Part shown: one piece after another, positions 1 through 8,479 of the stretch
Position numbering within the stretch: position 1 is the stretch's first letter
Layout: each line of letters starts with the position of its first letter
NCBI RefSeq assembly: GCF_003466125.1
Contig: NZ_QSOC01000002.1
Span: forward strand, 124,001 to 188,000
DNA length: 64,000 bases
Direction: 5' to 3'
DNA from: Collinsella sp. TM10-22
GTDB taxonomy: Bacteria; Actinomycetota; Coriobacteriia; Coriobacteriales; Coriobacteriaceae
Translations under genes and position numbers: made by a program
The notes under the pieces: model-generated
Told to the model about the DNA's origin: nothing
What the model saw: the letters and a program-made list of their open reading frames with translations, nothing else
The model's database searches: none

Positions 1-1092
1 CGGCACGTGGAAGTTCGTGATCAGCGCGTCGACCACGTGATAGGTCGAGCCGGGCATGAGGTAGAGCTGCGTCGTCGCATTCTCGCGCACCACGATGTCA
101 CCGCGGCCGAGCGTGTCGGCGCCGTCCTCGCGGCCTTCAAAATAGCGCGCCGTCACAGCCGGATCGAACACCGGGGCATCCGCATCAAAGGCGCTTTCGA
201 GCGAACGCACTGCGGTGGTGCCGACGGCAATCACACGATGACCCTCGGCCTTGGCCTTGTGCACGGCGTCGACAACCTCCTGCGACACGTGGTAGCGCTC
301 GGTGTGCATGACGTGCTGCGTGGGGTCGTCCTCCTCCACCAGACGGAAGGTATCGATGCCCACCTCGAGCTCGACAGCGGCGAACTTCGCACCCTTGGCC
401 TCGATAGCAGCCATGAGCTCGGGGGTAAAGTGCAGGCCCGCCGTGGGGGCGGCAGCCGAGTGCTCCTCCTTCATGGCATAGACGGTCTGGTACTTCTCGG
501 GATCGCCCTCGTAATCGGTAATGTAGGGCGGCAGCGGCACGTGGCCGGCAGCATGGATGGCCTCGTCGAGCGTGCGCGGGTCGCCGGCGGCATTGCAACC
601 GGCCGGCTCAAATCGCACCAGGCGTCCGCCGCGGCTATCGGTAACAAAGTCGACGACCTCAGCCGTCAGCACCACGGGAGCCCCCTCGGGCGCATGGGCG
701 CCACCGGCACGATACTCAATCTGAGCGCCGGGCTTCAGACGCTTGCCAGGCTTAACCAGGCACTCCCACACGTGACCCAGTGGATCCACGTCCTCGCGGC
801 GCTTAAGCAGCAGCGTCTCGACCACGCCGCCCGAGCCCGCCTTGCGACCGATCAGACGGGCCGGCATCACGCGCGTCTGATTGATGACGAGTACGTCGCC
901 CGGCTCGATATAGTCGATGATGTCACGGAAGATACGGTGCTCAACGGTACCGCCGTGCTCCAGCGGCGTTCCCGCCTCAGATCCCTTGCGATTCACCACC
1001 AGCAGGCGGCAGGAGTCACGCGGCTCGGCAGGAGCCTGGGCGATGAGCTCTTCGGGCAGGTTATAGTCAAAATCATCAGTACGCATAGACAC
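1..1092 (-). CDS. queA: QueA, S-adenosylmethionine:tRNA ribosyltransferase-isomerase (3' end missing)
   Basis: QueA transfers and isomerises the ribosyl moiety of SAM onto 7-aminomethyl-deazaguanine in tRNA, giving epoxyqueuosine. The visible 364 codons begin with the family's hallmark N-terminus (DDFDYNLPEELIAQAPAEPR) and continue through VLVINQTRVMPARLIGRK, EEHSAAAPTAGLHFT and the late ALITNFHVP motif. Only the last few dozen residues lie beyond position 1. Two starts are possible: GTG at 1092, seven bases after AGGAGA, or ATG at 1086, thirteen bases after it. I prefer GTG on spacing. queH, the next queuosine enzyme, lies upstream on the same strand with about 70 bases between, so the pair may be cotranscribed. 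The identity is secure; only the start and the missing C-terminus are open. Confidence 0.95.
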   Translation of the reverse strand, partial: MSMRTDDFDYNLPEELIAQAPAEPRDSCRLLVVNRKGSEAGTPLEHGGTVEHRIFRDIIDYIEPGDVLVINQTRVMPARLIGRKAGSGGVVETLLLKRREDVDPLGHVWECLVKPGKRLKPGAQIEYRAGGAHAPEGAPVVLTAEVVDFVTDSRGGRLVRFEPAGCNAAGDPRTLDEAIHAAGHVPLPPYITDYEGDPEKYQTVYAMKEEHSAAAPTAGLHFTPELMAAIEAKGAKFAAVELEVGIDTFRLVEEDDPTQHVMHTERYHVSQEVVDAVHKAKAEGHRVIAVGTTAVRSLESAFDADAPVFDPAVTARYFEGREDGADTLGRGDIVVRENATTQLYLMPGSTYHVVDALITNFHVP

Positions 1093-1159
1093 GTCGGATT
1101 CTCCTTATATAGCTAAAGTCCGCTCTACATCCTAGCAGGCTGCCAGCTCAAAAGAACTA

Positions 1160-1732
1160 CTATTTGGAAGCTTTGCGCTCGTCACGGATGCGGGCGCGGT
1201 CCATGGCCGCCTCGACGGCCGAAAAGCGGCAGCCACAGTAGTTCTGCCGATACATGCCCAGCTCGCGCGAACGACGCGTGGCCTCGGGATAATACGGGCG
1301 AAAATCGCGAATCACCGGCGTGAGCCCGCGGGCGGCAGCCAGGCGCTCGAGCACATCATTGCACGTTTCGAACAGCTGATAGGGCGAGACAGCGAGCGTC
1401 GTGCCTACATATTCAAACCCGCGCTCCTGAGCCACACGGCATGCCTCGGCCAGGCGTAGGGCATAGCACGTGCGACAGCGACGGGGCCGATCGGCGCCCA
1501 GCGGGGCCACGCCGGCCTCCCAGCGCTCACGGTCCTCTCCGGCCTCGATAAGCTCGATGTCGCCGTCGGCACACCACCGGCGCAGCTCGTCCAGACGCCG
1601 CCGCCATTCATCGTGCGGCTGAATATTGGGGTTAGTCCAGCAGATCGTGGGCTCAAACCCCTCCTCGCGCAGCAGGCGAACCGGCTCAAGCGAGCACGGC
1701 GCGCAGCAAGCATGCAGCAACAACGGCTTCAT
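1160..1732 (-). CDS. queH: QueH, epoxyqueuosine reductase (DUF208 family)
   Basis: This 190-aa protein matches QueH, the iron-sulfur enzyme that reduces epoxyqueuosine to queuosine in tRNA and replaces the B12-dependent QueG. The diagnostic cysteines are visible: CCxxC at residues 9-13 (HACCAPC), CxxC at 86-89 (CRTC) and CxC at 166-168 (YCGC). The chosen ATG at 1732 sits eight bases after GGAGG; an ATG two codons upstream would touch the Shine-Dalgarno and is unlikely. A longer open frame runs upstream but enters the intergenic repeat at 1760-1867 and is not coding. With the neighbouring queA, this gives the last two steps of queuosine synthesis. Confidence 0.95.
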   Translation of the reverse strand: MKPLLLHACCAPCSLEPVRLLREEGFEPTICWTNPNIQPHDEWRRRLDELRRWCADGDIELIEAGEDRERWEAGVAPLGADRPRRCRTCYALRLAEACRVAQERGFEYVGTTLAVSPYQLFETCNDVLERLAAARGLTPVIRDFRPYYPEATRRSRELGMYRQNYCGCRFSAVEAAMDRARIRDERKASK

Positions 1733-1759
1733 GGACATCTCCTCCCAATCTTTGCCCAG

Positions 1760-1867
1760 GTAGTCTTTTTGGGACGGGGCAATTTTGACTACTTTTGATG
1801 TAAAGCAGTTCCAAATACCCGCATCAACAGGAAAGTAGTCAAAATAGCCCCGTCCCAAAAAGACTAC
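1760..1867. repeat. Paired-arm GGGACGGGG intergenic repeat, copy 1
   Basis: Two 36-base arms (1760-1795 and 1832-1867) are inverted copies of one another with a single mismatch, separated by a 36-base unrelated spacer. Each arm has a GGGACGGGGC core between short complementary flanks (GTAGTC on one side, GACTAC on the other). The right arm overlaps the stop codon of the DUF3267 gene, so the last codons of that gene lie in the repeat. Related copies occur at 4731-4839, 45508-45634, 61678-61710 and, weaker, 53692-53716. No coding potential is seen. It may be a REP/MITE-type mobile repeat or a terminator; the sequence does not decide. Confidence 0.85.
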
Positions 1868-2433
1868 TTTGCGAAAAAGCGTACGCCAAAGGACGTGTCC
1901 TCGCAGGCGGCAATGCGGCGGTCGCGCAAAATGGTCCACACGTAATACCAGTCGCCCACACAGCCCGACAAATGCAGGCCAGCCGCCAGGTAGCACAGCA
2001 GCGGATAGCCCGAAAATGCAAACCCCAAGGCAAACGCCGCCGTCAGGATCACCGTGGGCGCCAGGCAAATGGCAATGTAGCGCCGGCGCGAATACACAAC
2101 GCCCTCGGCACAGGCGTAGATCATCGCCGTCTCGCGATTCGCCCCAAAGGTCACATGCGCGCCCGCAGGCGCCAACAGCTTAAAAAACGCGGCGTGTAAC
2201 AGCTCGTGCACGGCAAATGCCGCCGCCGAAACCGCAGCTAAGCCGACTATCCAGCCCACGACTCCCGTCCAGCCGCCCGCTTCAGCCGCATCCAAGTCCG
2301 CAGGCCCGCCCAGCAGCATAAACACCGGCACCAAGCACACGGCAAATACGCCAAGCACGGCCATCCCCCACACGAAGCAGGCGTGCAGAAAATCCTCGTC
2401 CTCAAACGCATGTATGTTGGAAATCTCATTCAT
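1864..2433 (-). CDS. DUF3267-type membrane protein with HELLH zincin motif
   Basis: The 189-aa product has about four hydrophobic segments (near residues 20-42, 57-75, 118-140 and 143-158). A HELLH motif at 76-80 sits inside a membrane segment, and an acidic residue in the GDWYY region near 161 could complete a metal site. This is the arrangement of DUF3267 putative intramembrane zinc metalloproteases; the substrate is unknown. The Shine-Dalgarno before the ATG at 2433 is weak. The stop codon at 1864-1866 lies within the right arm of the GGGACGGGG repeat, so insertion of the repeat may have set or trimmed the C-terminus. It could be monocistronic, since queH is separated from it by the repeat. 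Confidence 0.75.
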   Translation of the reverse strand: MNEISNIHAFEDEDFLHACFVWGMAVLGVFAVCLVPVFMLLGGPADLDAAEAGGWTGVVGWIVGLAAVSAAAFAVHELLHAAFFKLLAPAGAHVTFGANRETAMIYACAEGVVYSRRRYIAICLAPTVILTAAFALGFAFSGYPLLCYLAAGLHLSGCVGDWYYVWTILRDRRIAACEDTSFGVRFFAK

Positions 2434-2563
2434 AGCATCTTAGGATAGCGCCCCTGCCACGCACCTACCCGCATGTGCGATAATGTCGAACGATATGCAC
2501 GAATTGACCACCGCGCCGCCAGGCCTTGCGCCGGCCGCGCTTTCACCTATGCGAAGGAGTCCC

Positions 2564-4714
2564 ATGGCATCTAAATACTCCATGAACGACCGTCCCAGCT
2601 GGCCGCGCCGCGCCATCGTTACCGCTGGCGAGCCCTACGGCAACAAGGGCCTGCACTTTGGCCACGTCGGCGGCGTCTTTGTCCCGGCCGACTTCTTCGC
2701 CCGCTTCCTGCGCGACCGCCTGGGCCGCGAGAACGTCATCTTCACCTCGGGCACCGACTGCTACGGCTCGCCCATCATGGAGAGCTACCGCAAGCTCAAG
2801 GAGAACGAAGGCTACGACAAGTCCATCGCCGAGTACGTCGAGTCCAATCACTCCCGCCAGGCCGCGACCCTCAACAACTACAACATCAGCTGCGATATCT
2901 ACGGCGGCTCGGGTCTTGAGCCTGCCGCGCAGATTCACAACGAGGTTACCGCCGAGATTATCGAGCGCCTGCACGAGCAGGGCACCATCTCCAAGCGCTC
3001 CACGCTGCAGTTCTACGACGCCAAGGCCGGCACGTTCCTCAACGGCCGCCAGGTGATCGGCCGCTGCCCCATTCAGGGCTGCAAGTCCGAGAAGGCCTAT
3101 GCCGACGAGTGCGACCTGGGCCACCAGTTTGAGCCCGAGGAACTCATCGCGCCCAAGAGCCAGCTCACCGGCGAGGTGCCCGAGCTGCGCCCGGTCGACA
3201 ACCTCTACTTTGACCTGCCGGCCTACCTCGACTTTATGAAGACCTATACCGCCAAGCTCGCCCAGAACCCGCAGGTTCGCTCCGTGGTCTCCAAGACCAT
3301 GGAGGAATGGCTGCTGCCGGCTCAGCTCTACATTCAGAATAAGTTCCGCGAGGCCTTCGATGCCGTCGAGGATCAGCTTCCCGAGCACACCGTGCTGGAG
3401 CCCGAGGGCAACAAGAGCAGCTTTACCGTCACCTTCCCCAGCTGGAAGGAGCGCGACGATGCCCACGCAGTACTCGCCAACGGTGGCGTGCGCTTCCGCA
3501 GCGGCAAGGCGCTCGTGCCCTTCCGCATCACCGGCAACATCGACTGGGGCGTTCCGGTGCCCGAGGTCGATGGCGTCTCCGACGTCACCTGCTGGTGCTG
3601 GCCCGAGAGCCTGTGGGCGCCCATCAGCTATACGCGTACCGTGCTCGCGCGCGATGCCAAAGCCGCCGGCGTGACCGAGGGCGTTGCCGCCCAGGATGCC
3701 GCCCTCATGGGCGAGCCAGCCGCCGATTCCACGCAGGTCCCCGTGCCCACCTACCAGCACAGCTCGCTCGACTGGCGCGACTGGTGGTGCTCTGACGACG
3801 CTCAGATCTACCAGTTCATCGGTCAGGACAACATCTACTTCTACTGCATCGCGCAGACCGCCATGTGGGAGGCCCTGGGTTGGGACCTCACGCAGAGCAC
3901 CGTCAGTGCCTGCTACCACCTGCTCTACATGGGCAAAAAGGCCAGCTCGTCCTCGCAGACGCCTCCCCCGCCGGCAGACGATCTGCTCAACCACTACACC
4001 TGCGAGCAGATGCGCGCGCATTGGCTGTCGCTCGGCCTGTCCGAGAAGCCGGTGAGCTTTAGCCCCAAGGCATACGACACGCGCGTGACCGGCAAGGACA
4101 AGGACGGCAACGAGGTGCGCGCCTGCGACGACAAGCGCGTTATCGACCCGGCCCTTAAGGAGAGCGCGCTGCTGACCGGCGTGTTCAACCGCCTGGCCCG
4201 CAGCTGCTTCTACGGCGTTGCCGTCAAGGAAGGCGACGAGAGCCCCTATCGCAACGGCTGCATTCCTGCCGGCGCGGCCTCTGCCGCCGTGGTCGAGGCT
4301 GCCGAGCAGGCCGCCCTTGCCTTTGAGCAGGCCATGTACAAGTTCGAGACACACCGCGCGCTCGCCGTGTGCGACGACTACCTGCGTGCCGCCAACAAGC
4401 GCTGGAGCGACGCCTCCAAGGCCGCCAACAAGCTCGAGGGCGCCGAGGCCAACGCAGCCATGACGCAGGCCCTCATCGACGCCTTTACCGAGCTGCGCGT
4501 GGCGACCGTCCTCATGCACGGCATTGTGCCGGCCGGCTGCGAGCTCATCTGCGAGTACTTCGACGTCGACCCGGTCGCCTTCTTTAGCTGGGATAACATC
4601 TTTGCCTCCACGGACGAGTTTGTGGAGAGCCTGGGCGAGAAGCCCGGCGAGCACCGCGTGAAGCCGCTGCCCCCGCGCTTCGACTTCTTCAGCAAGCACG
4701 AGAGCCAGTACTAG
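2564..4714 (+). CDS. metG: Methionyl-tRNA synthetase-like class I ligase with atypical KMSKS loop
   Basis: A 716-aa class I aminoacyl-tRNA synthetase of the methionine type. LHFGH at residues 30-34 is the HIGH signature, in the context AIVTAGEPYG. A zinc knuckle with cysteines at 168, 173 and 183 fits MetRS, and WGVPVP and FIGQDNIYFY match the MetRS core. Where KMSKS is expected there is GKKASSSS (457-464), so the second lysine is absent. An insertion of roughly 60 residues precedes WGVPVP. The C-terminal third is helical, as in the anticodon-binding domain. ATG at 2564 is chosen because GAAGGAG lies four bases upstream; the frame stays open 27 codons further 5' but without a site. It may be the housekeeping MetRS or a divergent paralogue. 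Confidence 0.85.
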   Translation: MASKYSMNDRPSWPRRAIVTAGEPYGNKGLHFGHVGGVFVPADFFARFLRDRLGRENVIFTSGTDCYGSPIMESYRKLKENEGYDKSIAEYVESNHSRQAATLNNYNISCDIYGGSGLEPAAQIHNEVTAEIIERLHEQGTISKRSTLQFYDAKAGTFLNGRQVIGRCPIQGCKSEKAYADECDLGHQFEPEELIAPKSQLTGEVPELRPVDNLYFDLPAYLDFMKTYTAKLAQNPQVRSVVSKTMEEWLLPAQLYIQNKFREAFDAVEDQLPEHTVLEPEGNKSSFTVTFPSWKERDDAHAVLANGGVRFRSGKALVPFRITGNIDWGVPVPEVDGVSDVTCWCWPESLWAPISYTRTVLARDAKAAGVTEGVAAQDAALMGEPAADSTQVPVPTYQHSSLDWRDWWCSDDAQIYQFIGQDNIYFYCIAQTAMWEALGWDLTQSTVSACYHLLYMGKKASSSSQTPPPPADDLLNHYTCEQMRAHWLSLGLSEKPVSFSPKAYDTRVTGKDKDGNEVRACDDKRVIDPALKESALLTGVFNRLARSCFYGVAVKEGDESPYRNGCIPAGAASAAVVEAAEQAALAFEQAMYKFETHRALAVCDDYLRAANKRWSDASKAANKLEGAEANAAMTQALIDAFTELRVATVLMHGIVPAGCELICEYFDVDPVAFFSWDNIFASTDEFVESLGEKPGEHRVKPLPPRFDFFSKHESQY

Positions 4715-4730
4715 ACAACCGGCAAGGCGC

Positions 4731-4839
4731 AGTAGTCAATTTGGGACGGGGCTTTTTTAGCTACCCGTCCCATCCTTGGCTGCAGCGCTTGCCAAAACAG
4801 ACGGGATAGCTAAAAAAGCCCCGTCCCAAATTGACTACT
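4731..4839. repeat. Paired-arm GGGACGGGG intergenic repeat, copy 2
   Basis: Arms 4731-4766 and 4804-4839 are inverted copies with one mismatch, around a 37-base spacer. The core is again TTTGGGACGGGGC. Here the two flanks within each arm do not pair with each other (AGTAGTCAA against TTAGCTACC), so this copy looks like a hybrid of copy 1 and copy 3 flanks. It fills the gap between the MetRS-like gene and the methyltransferase gene and ends about 25 bases before the latter's start. Confidence 0.85.
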
Positions 4840-4864
4840 TGAGTGGAACAGGAAGGAAAGACGG

Positions 4865-5968
4865 ATGTCTAAGCCGCGTCGTCGTAAGCAGAAAAAGCAG
4901 GTTAAGCCTGAGCTCAAGCTTAGGCAGTTTGCTGCCACCGAGCTTTCCGACCAGCTTGCCGCCCTTCCCTGCGCCGTCGACCTGCCGCGCTTTATGGTCG
5001 ACACGGTCGCCGGCGCCTATGCGCCCGCCGATGCCGACCTCATGATCGAAGGCTTTGGCGCCGCAGCCGCACGCCCGGTCACGCTGCGCGCCAACACGCT
5101 CAAGGCAACAGCCGAGGACATCGCTGCGGCGCTCGACGCAGCCGGCATCGCCCACAACCCCGTCGCCTGGTACCCAGACGCCTTTATCCTGCCCGAGGCT
5201 CAGGTATCCGATCTGTGGGACCTCGACATCTACCGCGACGGCAAAATCTATCTGCAGAGCCTGTCGTCCATGATGCCGCCGTTGGTCCTGGGCGCCCAGG
5301 CAGGCGAGGACATCCTGGACATGTGCGCAGCCCCTGGCGGCAAGACGACGCAGATCGCCGCCCTCACCCAGGGACAGGCACACCTCACGGCCTGCGAGAT
5401 GAGCATTCCCCGCGCCGAAAAGCTTGAGGCCAACTTGGGCCGCCAAGGCGCCAAAAACGTGCCTGTCATGCGCATTGACGCGCGCGAGCTTGACGAGTTC
5501 TTCCGCTTTGACCGTATCCTGCTCGACGCCCCCTGCACCGGCACGGGCACCGTTATCAGCGACAACGAAAAGAGCCTACGCGGCCTCACCGAGCAGTTGC
5601 TCAACAAATGCGCCCGCTCGCAGCGCGCGCTTCTGGACCGCGCCTTGGGGGCCCTCAAACCGGGTGGCACGCTGGTCTATTCAACCTGTTCGATCTTGCC
5701 GCAGGAAAACGAGGATGCCCTGCAAGAGGCCCTCGACAAGCATATGGACTGCGAGCTCATCCCCCTCGACGGCACGCCAAGCGAAAGTGAGGCACGCCGC
5801 GCCCAGGAAGCTGGTAAGGAGCCACGTATCGAGTCCAACGCCCTCACCGAGGCCATCGCCGCCGGCCATGTCTCGTCCGTCGCCAACGGTATGCCCGGCA
5901 CGCTCACCATTCCGCCTAGCCGCGACTTTGAGGGCTTCTACATTGCCCTGATCCGAAAACGCAGCTAG
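4865..5968 (+). CDS. RsmB/NOP2/Sun-family rRNA cytosine-C5 methyltransferase
   Basis: A 367-aa SAM-dependent RNA m5C methyltransferase of the RsmF/NOP2 group, acting on rRNA. Motif I (DMCAAPGGKTTQ, residues 152-163) binds SAM. Motif IV (DAPCTGTG) carries a conserved Cys224, and motif VI (YSTCS) carries the catalytic Cys275. The protein opens with a very basic stretch and ends with the FEGFYIALIRK strand usual in the family. A strong AGGAAGGAAAG site precedes ATG 4865. It has no PUA-like C-terminal extension, so it is shorter than E. coli RsmF. The exact rRNA target cannot be read from sequence. Confidence 0.9.
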   Translation: MSKPRRRKQKKQVKPELKLRQFAATELSDQLAALPCAVDLPRFMVDTVAGAYAPADADLMIEGFGAAAARPVTLRANTLKATAEDIAAALDAAGIAHNPVAWYPDAFILPEAQVSDLWDLDIYRDGKIYLQSLSSMMPPLVLGAQAGEDILDMCAAPGGKTTQIAALTQGQAHLTACEMSIPRAEKLEANLGRQGAKNVPVMRIDARELDEFFRFDRILLDAPCTGTGTVISDNEKSLRGLTEQLLNKCARSQRALLDRALGALKPGGTLVYSTCSILPQENEDALQEALDKHMDCELIPLDGTPSESEARRAQEAGKEPRIESNALTEAIAAGHVSSVANGMPGTLTIPPSRDFEGFYIALIRKRS

Positions 5969-5992
5969 CGCGCGGATCCAAAACTCAACAAG

Positions 5993-6163
5993 CTATCTCC
6001 GTGCGCGTTTGCCCTGCTGGTCGCGATGCTGTTTAAGCATCGCGCGCTCCTTGCGTTCGGCCCTTTTACCCTTAATGGCCGTGACCACAAAGTAGATGAC
6101 CGCGGCGGCAACGATTGCGCCCACACACAGGCCAATCGAGCCCAACATTGCCGAGAATTCCAT
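5993..6163 (-). CDS. 56-aa single-pass membrane protein
   Basis: A short gene: 57 codons from ATG 6163, preceded by GAAAGGTGAC, to a TAG at 5993. The product has one hydrophobic segment (residues 5-28, MLGSIGLCVGAIVAAAVIYF) followed by a very basic tail rich in Lys and Arg (KGKRAERKERAMLKQHRDQQ). This gives a membrane anchor with a cytoplasmic positively charged tail. It is convergent with the methyltransferase gene, with 24 bases between the stops. No family is recognised. The good ribosome site and amphipathic layout argue for a real protein. Confidence 0.7.
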   Translation of the reverse strand: MEFSAMLGSIGLCVGAIVAAAVIYFVVTAIKGKRAERKERAMLKQHRDQQGKRARR

Positions 6164-6341
6164 ACCGCGTCACCTTTCTTTTGCATACGGGACTTTCAAG
6201 ATAGCACCTCGATTCCCGCCACCACAGCTCCTTCACGTTCGCCGGCCCTTCGGTCTAACGGATGACGCGGCGGGGAAAAATCAACTCGTCAAACGATTTA
6301 GCAAGCACAGCGCTGCCGGCACCCTGCCGGCCGTCATCACA

Positions 6342-6347
6342 TAGAAT
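6342..6347 (+). promoter_or_regulatory. Possible -10 box giving a near-leaderless mRNA
   Basis: TAGAAT at 6342-6347 is a good -10 hexamer whose start point would fall within a few bases of the ATG at 6357. The gene has no Shine-Dalgarno. No convincing -35 is seen. Confidence 0.35.
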
Positions 6348-6356
6348 CGAGCCTCC

Positions 6357-7448
6357 ATGGATACCCTCAACGATCTAAACGAGCGCGTCGACGCCTTCGT
6401 CGGCACCAGCTCCTTCGACACGCCCACCGCGACAAACGACCAAGCCCCCATCGATGTTCCCGCCGAGGTTCACGAGGACATCGTCGCCTCGGTCGATTTT
6501 TCCGAGGTCGAGCTTGCGGACGAATTTACCGAGCCCCAGGTAGCCGTAACTCCCAATGGCCTTTTGCCCATGGAGCCGCTGCCCATCGACGGGCGTCTGC
6601 GCAAGGCGGCCCTCCGCATGCCCGATGAGATCGAGGAGGCCAGCGGCTTTACGCTCTTTGGCCGCCGCATCAAGTCACTCATTTACACCACCGATGTCGC
6701 GGTTATCCGCAACTCCAATGCCGATGCTGTCTTTGCGGTCTACCCTTTCACGCCGCAGCCCGCCATTACGCAGGCGCTGCTGACCGTCGCCGAGTGCCCG
6801 GTCTTTGTAGGCGTGGGCGGTGGCACCACCACCGGCAAGCGCTCCGTGCAGATGGCAGCCGTCTCCGAGATGCAGGGCGCGGCGGGCTGCGTGGTCAACT
6901 CCCCCGCCACCGCCGAGATGGTCGAGCACATCACTAACATCGCCGACATCCCCGTCATCGCCACGGTCGTTCGTTGCGACGACGATGCTCACGCCAAAGT
7001 GCGCGCCGGCGCCAAGATCCTCAACATCGCAGCCGGTAAGAACACGCCGCAGGTCCTGCGCGAGCTGCGCGAGCACTATCCCAACCTGCCGCTCATCGCG
7101 CCGGGCGGCAAGACGCCCGAAAGCATTCGCGAGACCATCGCCGCCGGCGCCAACGCCATCATCTGGACGCCGCCTTCGGCACAACAGCTACAGACCGACA
7201 TGATGCAGCGTTATCGCAAGATGAAGGAAGACGCCACGCCCGTTATTTCGCGCGAAAATGTACCCATTATTGATCAGGTCGCCGCCGCCGAGGTCAGTCA
7301 GGTCGAGAATATGAATCCCGACGTGCCAATTCCCGACGAGGTCATCGAGCGCGTCGCCTCGATCCACGAGCGCGTTGAGGAACGTCGCGCCAACCGCGGC
7401 CTCAAGCCGTCACTACACGGCTTTTTCTTCCGCGGAAAGAAACGCTAG
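6357..7448 (+). CDS. TIM-barrel-like protein of unknown function with acidic N-terminal extension
   Basis: The 363-aa product begins with about 90 acidic, low-complexity residues. A barrel-like region follows (about 100-300) with repeated strand-turn motifs: FVGVGGGTTTGKRS, IPVIATVV, AGAKILNIAAGKNT and LPLIAPGGKTPESIRETIAA. The last resembles the phosphate-binding ends of KDPG aldolase or ThiG-like (beta/alpha)8 barrels. A basic tail (HGFFFRGKKR) ends the protein. The substrate is not predictable, and catalytic residues of known aldolases were not recognised. There is no ribosome site before ATG 6357, and a TAGAAT box lies ten bases upstream, so translation may be leaderless. A strong terminator follows at 7460. 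Confidence 0.75.
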   Translation: MDTLNDLNERVDAFVGTSSFDTPTATNDQAPIDVPAEVHEDIVASVDFSEVELADEFTEPQVAVTPNGLLPMEPLPIDGRLRKAALRMPDEIEEASGFTLFGRRIKSLIYTTDVAVIRNSNADAVFAVYPFTPQPAITQALLTVAECPVFVGVGGGTTTGKRSVQMAAVSEMQGAAGCVVNSPATAEMVEHITNIADIPVIATVVRCDDDAHAKVRAGAKILNIAAGKNTPQVLRELREHYPNLPLIAPGGKTPESIRETIAAGANAIIWTPPSAQQLQTDMMQRYRKMKEDATPVISRENVPIIDQVAAAEVSQVENMNPDVPIPDEVIERVASIHERVEERRANRGLKPSLHGFFFRGKKR

Positions 7449-7459
7449 CAAAACAACTT

Positions 7460-7496
7460 GGCCCGCCCCACAAACGTGAGGCGGGCCGTTTTCGTT
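7460..7496 (+). terminator. Rho-independent terminator
   Basis: An 8-bp GGCCCGCC/GGCGGGCC stem (7460-7467 with 7480-7487) is followed by GTTTTCGTTT. It lies between the convergent TIM-barrel and DegV genes. Confidence 0.85.
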
Positions 7497-7528
7497 TGAG
7501 CAATCATGCGGCGACGTGATGGGGCAAA

Positions 7529-8419
7529 TTAATCCACGCGCTTGTCGCCCATAAAGAAGAGCGCCACCGTACCAGGCCCGGTGTGCGAACCAATCAGAGC
7601 ACCGATACTGTTGATCTCAATCTTGCCTTTGAGCTGCGGAACCTGTTCCTCAATCAGAGCCGCAACTGCCTCGGCATCCTCTCGGCACGCCGAGTGCGAC
7701 ATGATGCACTTACCCGAATAATCCGCACCGTCCTGCACGTGTGCCAACATGGTCTTAGCCATCTCGGAAATCGCGCGCTTCTTAGTGCGTATCTTTTCAC
7801 GTGGCGACAGCCTACCTTCGCAATCGACCGTCATAAGTGGGCAAATCTTAAGCGCCGTGCCGATGATCGCGCTCGCAGCCGAAATGCGACCGCCGCGCAG
7901 GTAGCTCGACAGATCGGTCGAGAAGAACCAGTGGTGCAGGTTGAGCTTGTGCTCCTCGATCCAGGCAGCCGTCTCATCGAGTGAAGCCCCGCTATCGCGC
8001 ACGTCGGCGGCATATTCCAGCAACAGGCCAAAGCCCGAAGACGCCGCCAGCGAATCGATGACGCGCACCTTGCCGCCCTGAGGATAGCGATCCGCGAGCA
8101 TCTGTGCCGCAACGCAGGCCGATCCATACGTGCCCGAAATACCCGACGACAACGTCAGGTGCAGCACGTCTTTACCCTCGGCAACAATCGGCTCCCAAAA
8201 CTCCTCATACTCACCCACGCTCACCTGAGACGTCTTGGGCATGGCACCCGCGGCAATCTGGGCAAAAAACTCGTCCGGCGTAATTGACTGATACAGATCG
8301 TCCGTATAGACAACATCGTCGATCTCGTAATGAAAACACACGACAGGGATATTGCGCGACGCAAAGAACTCCCGAGTTCGGTCGGCGGCAGATTCACAGG
8401 TCAGGACAAAATCACTCAT
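7529..8419 (-). CDS. DegV family fatty-acid-binding protein
   Basis: A 296-aa DegV (FakB-like) protein, predicted to bind a single fatty acid and present it to a fatty-acid kinase for phosphorylation. Visible family marks are an N-terminal strand followed by ESAADRTREF, the KTSQVSVGEYEEFW segment, LSSGISGTYGSA with the serine that contacts the carboxylate, and C-terminal IGSHTGPGTVALFF. ATG 8419 is chosen because AAGGAG lies six bases before it; an upstream ATG overlaps that site. It is divergent from the fructose bisphosphatase gene. The 318-base gap between them holds two perfect inverted repeats. No FakA partner is in this window. Confidence 0.93.
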   Translation of the reverse strand: MSDFVLTCESAADRTREFFASRNIPVVCFHYEIDDVVYTDDLYQSITPDEFFAQIAAGAMPKTSQVSVGEYEEFWEPIVAEGKDVLHLTLSSGISGTYGSACVAAQMLADRYPQGGKVRVIDSLAASSGFGLLLEYAADVRDSGASLDETAAWIEEHKLNLHHWFFSTDLSSYLRGGRISAASAIIGTALKICPLMTVDCEGRLSPREKIRTKKRAISEMAKTMLAHVQDGADYSGKCIMSHSACREDAEAVAALIEEQVPQLKGKIEINSIGALIGSHTGPGTVALFFMGDKRVD

Positions 8420-8479
8420 ATGAGGCTCCTTACTCATTGCTGCGCAAATTATCGCACAGTGAGCCTACATACGGTACAT

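Noticed and set aside
7-1116. 369-codon plus-strand frame over queA
   Set aside because: The minus strand encodes a clear QueA; the plus frame shows no motif.
2543-4699. 718-codon open frame antisense to the MetRS-like gene
   Set aside because: It arises from G+C-rich third positions opposite a well-supported gene; its protein lacks recognisable motifs and any ribosome site.
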